Shown: one piece after another, positions 25,017 through 33,472 of the stretch
Numbering within the stretch: position 1 is the first letter of the stretch
How the letters are laid out: the number at the start of each line of letters is the position of its first letter
Source of the DNA: Bradyrhizobium embrapense
GTDB lineage: Bacteria > Pseudomonadota > Alphaproteobacteria > Rhizobiales > Xanthobacteraceae
Direction of reading: 5' to 3'
Assembly (NCBI RefSeq): GCF_001189235.2
Contig: NZ_LFIP02000002.1
Span: 411 to 64,410, forward strand
Length of the DNA: 64,000 bases
Notes under the pieces: generated by a model
What the model saw: only the letters and a program-made list of their open reading frames with translations
The model's database searches: none
What the model was told of the DNA's origin: nothing
Made by a program: the position numbers and the translations under genes

Positions 25017-25039
25017 ACATTGGACAATTTGTCCAATGT
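25017..25039. promoter_or_regulatory. Perfect 23-bp palindrome between cyoA and the MFS gene
   Basis: Arms ACATTGGACAA and TTGTCCAATGT, complementary over 11 bp around a single central T. It lies 62 bp upstream of cyoA and 145 bp upstream of the divergent MFS gene. The size and symmetry suit a dimeric repressor site. The core TTGGACAA-T-TTGTCCAA is not a FNR/FixK box. Which regulator binds is unknown. Confidence 0.6.
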
Positions 25040-25114
25040 TGCACTGCGGGATAGAAGCGCAGAAGGTGAGGTGGACCGCGAGGCAAAGGCTGCCCGTGGC
25101 CTCATCTCAGGTTT

Positions 25115-25163
25115 GAGCATGACCTGTTCGGAAAACCGGTTTCCACGTTTCCGGGTCAGGCTC
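25115..25163. repeat. Degenerate GAGCATGA hairpin repeat
   Basis: GAGCATGACC and GGGTCAGGCTC flank GAAAACCGGTTTCC. Related to the element at 15063-15134. It ends 20 bp before the MFS start. Confidence 0.55.
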
Positions 25164-25183
25164 CAAAGGACGGTTCTCCGGCG

Positions 25184-26494
25184 ATGGCACAGGCCCCAGC
25201 AATGGCTCACGGCACCCCGACCGCGTCAGGTCACGGGCAGGCGAAACCCGGCGAAATCGCGATCGGCGTCATCATCGGACGCACGTCGGAATTCTTCGAC
25301 TTCTTCGTCTACGCAATCGCCTCGGTGATCGTGTTCCCGAAGCTGGTGTTCCCGTTCGTCAACGAACTGACCGGCACACTCTATTCATTCGGCATCTTCG
25401 CGCTGGCTTTTGCGGCGCGGCCGCTCGGCACCGTGATCTTCATGGCGGTCGACCGCCGCCACGGCAAGGGCGCAAAGCTCGTCATCGCGCTGTTCCTGCT
25501 CGGCACCGCCACGGTCGCGCTCGCGTTCCTGCCCGGTTACGACACGATCGGCGTCGCGGCGATCTGGCTTTTGGCCGCCGCGCGCGTGCTGCAGGGCATC
25601 GCCTGGGGCGGCGCTTGGGACGGCCTCGCCTCGCTGCTCGCGATGAATTCGCCGGCGAACAAGCGCGGCTGGTACGCGATGGTGCCGCAGCTCGGCGCGC
25701 CGCTCGGCCTGATCGTGGCGAGCGCGCTGTTCGCGTTCTTCGCCGGCAACCTCTCGGCGGATGATTTCTTCGATTGGGGCTGGCGCTATCCGTTCTTCGT
25801 CGCCTTCGCCATCAACGTGGTGGCGCTGTTCGCGCGGCTGCGCATGGTGGCGACCGACGAATATTCCGAGCTGTTCGAAAGCCGTGACCTCGAGCCGGCG
25901 CGGGTCGGCGAGACGGTGGCGCAGGAAGGCCGCAACATCCTGCTCGGCGCCTTCGCGCCGCTGGCGAGCTTTGCCCTGTTCCACATGGTCACGGTGTTTC
26001 CGCTGTCCTGGGTGTTCCTGTTCACCAGGGAAAGCCCGGTGCGCTTCCTGATCATCGAAATGATCGGCGCCATGGTCGGGGTGGTCGCGATCATCGCCTC
26101 CGGCATGCTCGCCGACCGCGTCGGGCGCAAGCCGCTGCTGCTCGGGTCTGCGGTCGCGATCGCGGTCTATAGCGGCTTTGCGCCGCAGCTGCTCGATGCC
26201 GGAGCATTCGGCGAGACGATCTACATGGTGCTTGGCTTCGTGCTGCTCGGCCTGTCGTTCGGCCAGTCGTCGGGTGCGATCGCCTCGAACTTCGCGCGCA
26301 ACTATCGCTACACGGCTTCGGCGCTGACCTCGGATTTTGCCTGGCTGTTCGGCGCCGGCTTCGCGCCGCTCGCCGCGCTGCTGCTGGCGACGCATTTCGG
26401 CTTGATCTCGGCCGGCGCGTACCTGTTGTCGGGCGCGGTGTGGACGCTGCTGGCGCTGTGGCTGAGCGGGCTGCGCGAGGTCGAAGTCAGCTAA
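25184..26494 (+). CDS. MFS transporter of the metabolite:H+ symporter type
   Basis: 436 residues, twelve predicted membrane helices. The MHS-type signature is visible: GVIIGRTSEFFDFFVYAIAS, then AFAARPLGTVIFMAVDRRHG (MFS motif A), a central loop around 215-240 and GMLADRVGRKPLLLG in the second half. Family members import organic acids, betaines or alpha-ketoglutarate with protons; the substrate here is not readable. AAAGGA stands 13 nt upstream of the ATG. Divergent from cyoA with the 23-bp palindrome between. Confidence 0.9.
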   Translation: MAQAPAMAHGTPTASGHGQAKPGEIAIGVIIGRTSEFFDFFVYAIASVIVFPKLVFPFVNELTGTLYSFGIFALAFAARPLGTVIFMAVDRRHGKGAKLVIALFLLGTATVALAFLPGYDTIGVAAIWLLAAARVLQGIAWGGAWDGLASLLAMNSPANKRGWYAMVPQLGAPLGLIVASALFAFFAGNLSADDFFDWGWRYPFFVAFAINVVALFARLRMVATDEYSELFESRDLEPARVGETVAQEGRNILLGAFAPLASFALFHMVTVFPLSWVFLFTRESPVRFLIIEMIGAMVGVVAIIASGMLADRVGRKPLLLGSAVAIAVYSGFAPQLLDAGAFGETIYMVLGFVLLGLSFGQSSGAIASNFARNYRYTASALTSDFAWLFGAGFAPLAALLLATHFGLISAGAYLLSGAVWTLLALWLSGLREVEVS

Positions 26495-26503
26495 GTCACG
26501 CTC

Positions 26504-26636
26504 TTCTCCTTCCCCCTGAAAGGGGGAAGGTCGGGATGGGGGTCCCAGCCGCAGGCGACGCTGCAAGCGGAGAGAGCAGATCCCCACCCGCTCTGCTCTG
26601 CCGAGCAAAGCGACCTCGCCTTTTCAAGGGGAAGTA
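26504..26636. repeat. Intergenic repeat (CTTCTCCTTCCCCCT...GGGGGAAG family)
   Basis: CTTCCCCCTGAAAGGGGGAAGG forms a hairpin at the left and CGCCTTTTCAAGGGGAAG closes the right. It lies between convergent genes. Its right end overlaps the last codons and stop of the outer-membrane protein gene. Confidence 0.55.
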
Positions 26637-27448
26637 GATGAGCGAAACAGCCCGTCGACGCGGAACGAATAGCCGAGGCCGACGATATAATTTGGCGAGT
26701 TGCGGTTGAGCCCGAACGCGACGTGGAGATCGACCTGCTGGGTCGGCGTGATCCGGTATACTCCGCCGGAATTGATCAGCTGGATCGGCCGGGCGCCGTC
26801 GGGATAGTCGCCGACATATTCGGTGAACACGCTGATCCGCTCGGTCAATTTCTTCTCGATCACGAAAGTCGCCTCCGACATGTGCTTGCTAGTCGGCTCG
26901 GCCGGGCGGAAGAATTCCGTGAACATGCCGCTGACGCCCCAGCCGTCATGCAGCTCCCATGACCATGGCAGCTGGATGTAGGGCTGCGCGCCGCGCCCGG
27001 CGACGGCAGCCGCACCGGTCGGCAGCGCGACACCGGCGGTGATCGAGAGGTCGATCTTCCCGGGCACCGGGCTGATCTGCCATTTGAGGGCAGGCGCGAC
27101 GTCCGAAAATCCCAAGGCTCCCGGCGACTTCAGCGTGCCGACATAGCTCGGCAGGTCGACCAGCACTTCGAGGCAGGGCGCGATGCCGAGCCGCCAGCGG
27201 CTGTTGCTGCCGTCGATACTGCGGCCAACGTCGCGGCCGTTCAGGTTGACGCCGTTCTCATTTTGGAGGCTCCCGACCGGCACGACGAGACTCGAATTGG
27301 TGACGTCGGGCCGATCGGTCGCAATCTCGTCGCTCGGCTTGGGACAGCCGTCCGCGCGCGCGGCGGTGGCTGCTGCGAGTGTGAGCGCAGCAAGCACGCA
27401 CCCGAGTTCGGCAAGTCGAGCGACGGCGCCAAACCGATTGTGAAACAC
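26624..27448 (-). CDS. Outer-membrane beta-barrel protein of the phenol-degradation MetA type
   Basis: 274 residues with a GTG start (MFHNRFGAV); GGAG 8 nt upstream supports this over a TTG 34 codons earlier. A signal peptide ends about residue 30 (LAALTLAAATAARA). The mature part starts DEIATDRPDVTNSS, typical of the pfam13557-like barrel family, followed by alternating strands (WRLGIAPCLEVLVDLPSY, DLSITAGVALPTGA, DLHVAFGLNRNSPN). Usually annotated as a transporter; the substrate is unknown. The final residues SSTSP and the stop come from the repeat, so the C-terminus may have been altered by the repeat's arrival. Divergent from a cytochrome gene. Confidence 0.75.
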   Translation of the reverse strand: MFHNRFGAVARLAELGCVLAALTLAAATAARADGCPKPSDEIATDRPDVTNSSLVVPVGSLQNENGVNLNGRDVGRSIDGSNSRWRLGIAPCLEVLVDLPSYVGTLKSPGALGFSDVAPALKWQISPVPGKIDLSITAGVALPTGAAAVAGRGAQPYIQLPWSWELHDGWGVSGMFTEFFRPAEPTSKHMSEATFVIEKKLTERISVFTEYVGDYPDGARPIQLINSGGVYRITPTQQVDLHVAFGLNRNSPNYIVGLGYSFRVDGLFRSSTSP

Positions 27449-27653
27449 TGGGGATGCTCCAAAAACCCGGCGCCGCTGCGGAGGTGGCAGCTTGGATAAT
27501 GATCGTTTGATCACGCGGATATTCCCCGCGGGCGGGAAAAATCTCAACAAGAGGTGCTGACGTCGGCGATCGCTGCGGCCGGCGACGAAATCTCAGGGAA
27601 TAGAACGGCAGGCAGGCTGCTCCTGTTGAGGTGGCAAACAGGAGATCCCGGGA

Positions 27654-28055
27654 ATGACCATTCGTCCGATCGCAGGCGTGCTGGCGCCGCGGCACGCCAA
27701 AATCGCCGCGATGGCGGCCATCGCGATCCTGCTCGCACTGAACAGCGCACGGGCGGCGGGCGATCCGGCGCGCGGCGCCACGCTGTACCAGGGCTGCGGC
27801 GATTGCCATTCGATTGACAAGAACGACGTCGGCCCGATGCACAAGGGGGTCGTCGGGCGCCTTGCCGGCTCGGTCGCGGGCTACAATTACTCGCCGGCGC
27901 TGAAGAACTCGAAGATCGTGTGGACCGAGGCCAATCTCGACAAATGGCTGTCCGGTCCGGACGCGATGGTGCCCGGCACCAAGATGTTCTACGAGGTTCA
28001 GGATCCGAAGGACCGCGCCGACATCATCGCCTTCCTCAAGGAGAAGGCGAAGTAA
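27654..28055 (+). CDS. Class I c-type cytochrome
   Basis: 133 residues. A signal peptide covers about 1-34 (MAAIAILLALNSARA). Mature: GDPARGATLYQ, haem motif CGDCH at 48-52, GVVGRLAGSVAGYNYSPAL, and the axial methionine Met111 in PGTKMFYEV. This is the classical cytochrome c fold of about 100 residues, a soluble periplasmic electron carrier. AACAGGAGATCC precedes the ATG. Its partner oxidase is not visible; the nearby cyo enzyme oxidises quinol and would not need it. Confidence 0.93.
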   Translation: MTIRPIAGVLAPRHAKIAAMAAIAILLALNSARAAGDPARGATLYQGCGDCHSIDKNDVGPMHKGVVGRLAGSVAGYNYSPALKNSKIVWTEANLDKWLSGPDAMVPGTKMFYEVQDPKDRADIIAFLKEKAK

Positions 28056-28073
28056 GGCTACGTTCTTGATACC

Positions 28074-29582
28074 TCAATCCACCACGATCTTGACGCGGTC
28101 GCGCGGCTTCACCTGGGCGTGGGCGTCGAGGCCGTTGAGCACACGGAAGCGCTCGGCCGGATGATCGACGCCGGCCATCCGATGCGACAGCGATTCCACG
28201 GTGTCGCCGGGCTGCACGTTGATGACCTTGATGCGCAGCGGCCGGGCGGCCTGGATCTCGTCAAGGGTCAGGCGACGGAATGAATTCACGGTCTCGCGCG
28301 CATTGCGCTCGCTCTCGGTGGATTTCTGCTTGGCGGCGAAGATGAAGCGGTAGACGTCGCTGCCGAAGCGCAGAGCGTAGACCTTGAACTGCCACTGGTC
28401 GCCATGCGCAGTGGCGGAGGCGGCTGGAAAGCCGTTGATGTTGAGATCCTCTGTCGAGGACTTCTCGACGCCTTCCATCCAGCCGGAATTCAGATAGTCG
28501 CCGAGCGACTGCTCGGCCGGCACCCGCACCACGTCGAAGCGCATCGCCTGGCTGCCGCCCTCGCGGACGCCGATCACTGCCTGTGCGGTGTTGTCGAGCG
28601 TGAAATTGTCGGGCGCGGTGAAGGTGAAGCCGAGCTTGGGGTGCAGGAAGCGGCGGCCGCGCACGAAGCCTTCACTGGGATCCTCGCCATAGACGATATT
28701 GTCGATCGCGGCGAGATAGGTCTCGCGGTCGCGGTCGTTGTTCTCGGGCGACGAATATTGCCGCGCGGTGGTCTGCGCATTGTTGATGCGCTCCGGCGTT
28801 GCCGGATGCGATGAGGTGAAATCCTGTGCGCGCGGATCGAGCGCGGTCTTGCCGATCTTGAGCGCGGCATTGCGCTCCATCGCGGTCAGGAAGCGCGCCG
28901 CGCCGTAGGGATCGAAATGCGCACGCGCCGCGATGCCGACGCCGATGCCGTCGGCCTCGAACTCCTGCTGGCGCGAGAAGCTCGCCATCGTCAGCTTGGT
29001 TTTGGCGAGCGCCAGCGCGGTGAGGTCGGGGTCGGTGCTCATGTCGGTGACGACGCGCGTCACCACCGCCGCCTGGCGCGCCTGGTCCTCGCGCATCGCG
29101 GCGTGCTTGGCCAGCACATGCGCCATCTCGTGGCTTAGCACCGAGGAGAGCTCGGAGGTGTCGCTGGCGAGCGCGATCAGGCCGCGGGTGACGTAGAGCT
29201 GGCCGGTCGGCAGCGCGAAGGCGTTGACCGCGCCGGAATTGAGGATCGTGACCTTGTAGGCCTGGTCGGGCCGCTCGGAGGCGGCGACCAGCCGCTCGAC
29301 GGTCTTGCTGATCAGGGCCTCGAGCTTCGGGTCGTCATAGGCGCCGCCATAGGACGACAGAATGCGCTCGTGCTCGCGCTCGCTGTTGGGCGTCTGCTGC
29401 ACCACCCGGTTCGGCTTCACCGGTGCCGCCGCGGCGGTCGGCGTGGGCTGCTCGAACCGGCCGATATTGCCGCAGGCGGACAGCGTCAGGGCCGCGCAGA
29501 CGAGCGCCGGCGCAGCCGAAAGCCGGCGGCCGGTTCCATCTTCACGCCGTCCAGCGCGTTCAATCACGTCAAAAACCCACAA
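28074..29582 (-). CDS. M48 family metalloprotease, LysM-containing lipoprotein
   Basis: 502 residues. Lipobox LTLSAC at about 32-37 predicts a lipoprotein. The zinc site is HEMAH (151-155) with the third ligand in QQEFEAD (205-211). The C-terminal about 50 residues are LysM-like (VQPGDTVESLSHRMAG ... LKPRD-type end), suggesting peptidoglycan contact. Relatives such as BepA act on misassembled outer-membrane proteins. Start is TTG at 29582; a GTG five codons on is also possible. Convergent with the cytochrome gene, 18 bp apart. Confidence 0.88.
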   Translation of the reverse strand: MWVFDVIERAGRREDGTGRRLSAAPALVCAALTLSACGNIGRFEQPTPTAAAAPVKPNRVVQQTPNSEREHERILSSYGGAYDDPKLEALISKTVERLVAASERPDQAYKVTILNSGAVNAFALPTGQLYVTRGLIALASDTSELSSVLSHEMAHVLAKHAAMREDQARQAAVVTRVVTDMSTDPDLTALALAKTKLTMASFSRQQEFEADGIGVGIAARAHFDPYGAARFLTAMERNAALKIGKTALDPRAQDFTSSHPATPERINNAQTTARQYSSPENNDRDRETYLAAIDNIVYGEDPSEGFVRGRRFLHPKLGFTFTAPDNFTLDNTAQAVIGVREGGSQAMRFDVVRVPAEQSLGDYLNSGWMEGVEKSSTEDLNINGFPAASATAHGDQWQFKVYALRFGSDVYRFIFAAKQKSTESERNARETVNSFRRLTLDEIQAARPLRIKVINVQPGDTVESLSHRMAGVDHPAERFRVLNGLDAHAQVKPRDRVKIVVD

Positions 29583-29621
29583 ATTGTCCCGTGGCCGGCC
29601 GGGCCGTGGCCTGTCGGCCCC

Positions 29622-30392
29622 CTAGTTCCCGCCGAGCAGCTCAATCTGCCCCACCCGGAGCAACTCGATTCGCGGCCCACGTCGTGCTTCCACCCAGCCT
29701 CGGACACGAATCCTGCGATTTTCCAGAGACTTGGGCGCAAGCCCGGCCGCCTCGAACGCAGGGACTATGCGCCTTGAAATAGTCAGAGCAAAGTCCCGAG
29801 TCCAGTTTCGGCCGAAATTCAGGTAAGTCGTCGCCCCGGCTTGACGCACGGACAAAACCCTGCCCTCGACCACCGTAAAGCGCCCGATCCCGGCCAAAAT
29901 ATCGTCCGGACTTTCGGCGTTTTTTATGACCGTGCTCTCGGCCCAGGTTCCCGACCGGGCGGTCCGCGCCTCGGCCTCCGCCGCCATCAGCGCCGTCGCG
30001 CAGTCCTTGTCGGCGATCTCGGACGACACCAGCGCGAGGCCCTGGCGCAGCAACTCGCTTTGCACGGGCTTCCCGCTGCCATCGAGGAATGCGTAGGCCG
30101 GCTGCCGGCCATAGCGGTCCGGCGTGTCGTCCTGGCCGCGCAGCGTCACCTCACGGCCGACCAGCAGCGCCGATAGTGCGGCGGCGGCCTTCGCCCGGTC
30201 CGCCACCTCGATGCCGGCGAGCTTGACCTCACGGCCGTCGCCCAGCCGCAGGCTGCGCGCATCGACCACTGCGGCGACGCGACCCTCGCCCTGAATCTCG
30301 AAATTGCATCCGGCGGCATGGCCCTGATCGCATGCAAACAGCGTCGCGCACGCGAGGAGCGCGCTGCGAGCGGGCGTCAGCAGAATCCGCAT
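29622..30392 (-). CDS. Secreted staphylococcal-nuclease-like (SNase) domain protein
   Basis: 256 residues from the ATG at 30390-30392 (MRILLTPARS), chosen because AGG stands 8 nt upstream; ATG at 30407 is possible. A signal peptide ends near residue 24 (CDQGHA). SNase-like features: VAAVVDARSLRLGDGREVKLAGIEV (target-strand barrel), then RYGRQPAYAFL and ELLRQGLALVS, which match the thermonuclease fold. The usual catalytic arginines are not all obvious, so nuclease activity is uncertain. A second half of about 90 residues (GRVLSVRQAGATTYLNFGRN) resembles an OB-like domain. Periplasmic or secreted. The open frame continues far upstream into the next gene's antisense, which is not coding. Confidence 0.78.
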   Translation of the reverse strand: MRILLTPARSALLACATLFACDQGHAAGCNFEIQGEGRVAAVVDARSLRLGDGREVKLAGIEVADRAKAAAALSALLVGREVTLRGQDDTPDRYGRQPAYAFLDGSGKPVQSELLRQGLALVSSEIADKDCATALMAAEAEARTARSGTWAESTVIKNAESPDDILAGIGRFTVVEGRVLSVRQAGATTYLNFGRNWTRDFALTISRRIVPAFEAAGLAPKSLENRRIRVRGWVEARRGPRIELLRVGQIELLGGN

Positions 30393-30560
30393 CGACAACA
30401 CCTGCATCAGTTGATCTTGGCACATTACAGCCATTCCGTTCAGCGGAAAACACGTGACAGCTCCGCGACTTGCCGCTGTAGATGGCATGCGGCATGATCC
30501 GCGCGCGTGAAACGGACCGGCTGCAATGGAATGTGGCACGGCGTTCAAGGGAGGATCTGA

Positions 30561-31766
30561 ATGAGACGGGTTTTGGCCGGCGTGTTGGCCTGTGTGTTTG
30601 CGATCTCGGCGAATGCGTCGCTGGCGCAGGACAAACCCCCGCTGAAGCTCGGCGGCATCCTCGACATGTCGAGCCTCTATGCCGACATCACCGGTTCGGG
30701 CAGCGAAACTGCCGCCAAGATGGCGGTGGAGGATTTCGGCGGCACGGTGCTCGGCCGCAAGGTCGAGATCGTGGTCGGCGATCACCTCAACAAGGCCGAC
30801 CTTGCCGCCAACATCGCCCGCGACATGATCGACAACCAGGGCGTCGAGATGATTTTCGACGTCGCGGCGTCTGCGACCGCGCTTGCCGCCGGCGAGATCG
30901 CCAAGGCGCGCGGCAAGATCATCATGTTCAATGGCCCGGGTTCGATCCGCCTCTCCAATGAGGCCTGCGGCCCCTATACCGTGCATTACGTGTTCGACAC
31001 TTTCGCGCAGGCCAATGTGACCGGCCTTGCCGCGGTGAAATCCGGCCTCGACACCTGGTTCTTCCTGACCGCGGACTATGCGTTCGGCCAGGACCTCGAA
31101 AAGGACACCAGCAATGTCGTGGTGAAGTCGGGCGGCAAGGTGCTCGGCAGCGTGCGGCATCCGATCAACACCTCGGACTTCTCATCCTTCCTGCTGCAGG
31201 CGCAGGCCTCCAAGGCCAAGGTGATCGGGCTCGCCAATGCCGGCGGCGACACCATCAACGCGATCAAGCAGGGCGCCGAGTTCGGCATCACCAAGGGCGG
31301 TCAGAAGATCTCGCCGCTCCTGGCCTTCGTGACCGATATCGACAGCGTCGGGCTCGAGACCGCGCAGGGGTTGCTGCTCGCGGAAGCGTTCTACTGGGAC
31401 CTCAATGACGACACCCGCGCCTTCACCAAGCGCTTCATGGAGCGCACCAAGCGGGTGCCGACCTCGGCCCAGGCCGGCGTCTACTCCTCCGTTCTGCATT
31501 ACTTGCAGGCGGTGAAGGCCGCCGGCACCACCGATGCGGCCGCCGTCATGAAGGTGATGAAGGAGACCCCGATCAACGACATGTTCGCCAAGAACGGCAA
31601 GATCCGTGAGGACGGCCGCATGGTGCACGACATGTATCTGTTCGAGGTCAAGAAGCCCTCGGAGTCGAAGGGCCGCTGGGACGACTACAAGCTGCTCGCG
31701 ACCGTGCCGGGTGACCAGGCGTTCCAGCCGCTGTCGGAGTCGCGCTGCCCGCTCGTGAAGAAATGA
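30561..31766 (+). CDS. ABC transporter substrate-binding protein (branched-chain type)
   Basis: 401 residues. Signal peptide to about residue 22 (CVFAISANASLAQ). Family start LKLGGILDMSSLYADITGSG and the two-lobed Peripla_BP_6 pattern (FFLTADYAFGQDLEKD, SDFSSFLLQAQASKAKVIGL). Ligand-binding in the periplasm. GGGAGGATCTGA precedes the ATG. It heads a run of acyl-CoA genes on the same strand, suggesting that it captures a carboxylic or aromatic acid feeding them; this is inference, and no permease genes are adjacent. Confidence 0.9.
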   Translation: MRRVLAGVLACVFAISANASLAQDKPPLKLGGILDMSSLYADITGSGSETAAKMAVEDFGGTVLGRKVEIVVGDHLNKADLAANIARDMIDNQGVEMIFDVAASATALAAGEIAKARGKIIMFNGPGSIRLSNEACGPYTVHYVFDTFAQANVTGLAAVKSGLDTWFFLTADYAFGQDLEKDTSNVVVKSGGKVLGSVRHPINTSDFSSFLLQAQASKAKVIGLANAGGDTINAIKQGAEFGITKGGQKISPLLAFVTDIDSVGLETAQGLLLAEAFYWDLNDDTRAFTKRFMERTKRVPTSAQAGVYSSVLHYLQAVKAAGTTDAAAVMKVMKETPINDMFAKNGKIREDGRMVHDMYLFEVKKPSESKGRWDDYKLLATVPGDQAFQPLSESRCPLVKK

Positions 31767-31803
31767 CGCTGTAACAACCAACAACAACGAAAGGCAAAAT
31801 GCC

Positions 31804-32598
31804 ATGAGCGATAATCAGATGGTTCTCCAATCCCTCGACAAGGGCCTGCTCACCATCACCATGAACCGGCCGGATCGGCGCAACGCGCTCAATCCGGACA
31901 TGACGCGCGGCCTGGTCGAGGCGGCGCGGCGGGCGCAGGACGATACCGAGGTGCGTGCCGTGCTGATCCGGGGCGCCGGCGGCACCTTCTGCGTCGGCGG
32001 TGACGTCAAGTCGATGGCTGAAGGTCGCGCGCCGCTGCCGTTCGAGGCCAAAATGGCGAACCTGCGCCGTGGCATGGAGGTCTCGCGCATCCTGCACACG
32101 ATGCCGAAGCCCGTGGTGGCGCAGCTCGACGGCGCGGCCGCCGGTGCCGGCCTTTCGATCGCGCTGTCCTGCGATCTCCGCGTCGCCAGCGCCTCCTGCA
32201 AGATCACCACGGCGTTTGCCAAGGTCGGCTTCTCCGGCGACTACGGCGGAACGTATTTCCTGACCAAGATGCTCGGCAGCGCCAAGGCGCGCGAGCTCTA
32301 CATGATGTCGCCGGTGCTGTCGGCGCAGGAAGCCTACAATCTCGGCATGGTCTCCAAGGTGGTGCCCGATGCCGAAATCGAGGCCGAGACGCTGGAGCTG
32401 GCCCGGTCGCTGGCACAGGGCCCGTCGGTGGCGCTCGGCTACATCAAGCGCAACATCAACAATGCCGAGACGATGACGCTCGAGGCTTGCTTCGACGGCG
32501 AGGCGATCCATCACACCCGTGCCGGCGAGACCACCGACCACAAGGAAGCGGCCAAGGCCTTCGTCGAGAAGCGCAAGCCCACCTTCCAGGGACAGTAA
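31804..32598 (+). CDS. Enoyl-CoA hydratase/isomerase family protein
   Basis: 264 residues, crotonase fold. Seen: LLTITMNRPDRRNALNPDM, the oxyanion-hole strands GTFCVGGDVK and DGAAAGAGLSIALSCD, then FAKVGFSGDYGGTYFL. It hydrates or isomerises an enoyl-CoA in the cytoplasm. A crotonase catalytic glutamate is replaced around GFSGDYGG by Asp, so the exact reaction is uncertain. Starts 37 bp after the binding-protein gene; AAAGGC precedes the ATG. The VOC gene follows after 3 bp. Confidence 0.9.
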   Translation: MSDNQMVLQSLDKGLLTITMNRPDRRNALNPDMTRGLVEAARRAQDDTEVRAVLIRGAGGTFCVGGDVKSMAEGRAPLPFEAKMANLRRGMEVSRILHTMPKPVVAQLDGAAAGAGLSIALSCDLRVASASCKITTAFAKVGFSGDYGGTYFLTKMLGSAKARELYMMSPVLSAQEAYNLGMVSKVVPDAEIEAETLELARSLAQGPSVALGYIKRNINNAETMTLEACFDGEAIHHTRAGETTDHKEAAKAFVEKRKPTFQGQ

Positions 32599-32601
32599 GT
32601 G

Positions 32602-33357
32602 ATGGCCGAGTACATGCGGCTGCGGCAGATCTGCCTGGTGGCACCGCAGCTTGCGCCCGTGATCGCGGATATCTCCGCGATCATGGGCCTCGACGTCTGC
32701 TTCCGCGACGGCAACGTCGCCAAATATGGCCTCGAGAACGCGCTGCTGCCGGTCGATACCATCCTGCTGGAAGTCGTATCGCCGTTCCAGCCAGGGCCGG
32801 GCACAGCGGCCGGCCGCTTCATCGAAAAGACCGCCGGCCGCGGCGGCTACATGGCGATCTTCTGCTGCGAAGATCCCGATGCGCGCGGCGCCAAAGCCAA
32901 TGCGATCGGCGTGCGGACCGCGAACGTGATCACGCATGCGCCCTATCACGGCGTGCAGTTGCACCCGCGCGACTGCCGCGCCGCCTTCATCGAGTTCAAC
33001 CACACTGACGGCAGCGACGATATTCTTGGGCCATATCCGCCGGCCGGGCCGGACTGGCAGAAGTCGATCCGCAAGGACACGACTTTGGCGCTGACCGAGG
33101 TCGAGATGCAGAGCCCCGAGCCGGAGGGGCTGGCGGCGCATTGGGGCAAGATCCTCGGCATTCCCGCCGACGGCGCCGTGGTCAAGCTGCCGAACGCGAC
33201 CTTCCGCTTCGTCAAGGGCGACAGCGAGATCATGAGCGGCTTGACCTTCAAGGTCGCCAGCAAGGCCAAGGTGCTGGACGCCGCGAAAGCTCGGGGCTGT
33301 GCTGTCGATGGCGATGAGTTCCTGCTCTGCGGAGTGATGTTCAAGCTGACGGCATGA
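32602..33357 (+). CDS. VOC (glyoxalase/dioxygenase fold) family protein
   Basis: 251 residues. Two VOC modules: about 1-120 (RLRQICLVAPQLAPVIADIS, GRGGYMAIFCCED) and about 130-250 (TLALTEVEMQSPEPEGLAAH, LTFKVASKAKVLDAA). Such proteins may be metal-dependent isomerases, lyases or dioxygenases; the metal ligands are not obvious by eye. Start at the ATG three bases after the hydratase stop; the GTG one codon upstream is less likely. Tight coupling with enoyl-CoA hydratase and a CoA ligase suggests work on the same acyl substrate. Confidence 0.8.
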   Translation: MAEYMRLRQICLVAPQLAPVIADISAIMGLDVCFRDGNVAKYGLENALLPVDTILLEVVSPFQPGPGTAAGRFIEKTAGRGGYMAIFCCEDPDARGAKANAIGVRTANVITHAPYHGVQLHPRDCRAAFIEFNHTDGSDDILGPYPPAGPDWQKSIRKDTTLALTEVEMQSPEPEGLAAHWGKILGIPADGAVVKLPNATFRFVKGDSEIMSGLTFKVASKAKVLDAAKARGCAVDGDEFLLCGVMFKLTA

Positions 33358-33362
33358 TCGTC

Positions 33363-33448
33363 GTAGCCCGGATGCAGCGGAGCGAAATCCGGGACTGCGC
33401 TCTCCGCGGATAGGCCCCCCGGATTGCTCTGCGCTCCATCCGGGCTAC
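33363..33448. repeat. GTAGCCCGGATG...CATCCGGGCTAC hairpin repeat
   Basis: Terminal arms GTAGCCCGGATG and CATCCGGGCTAC with inner AGCGAAATCCGGG. Same family as 57449-57536 and the half copy at 17986-18016. It lies between the VOC and CoA-ligase genes and could attenuate transcription. Confidence 0.75.
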
Positions 33449-33472
33449 AAGAAGAATAACAAGGAACGCCCC

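Noticed and set aside
30408..31160. Upstream extension of the SNase-like gene
   Set aside because: The frame stays open but lies antisense to the binding-protein gene; the signal peptide starts at 30392.
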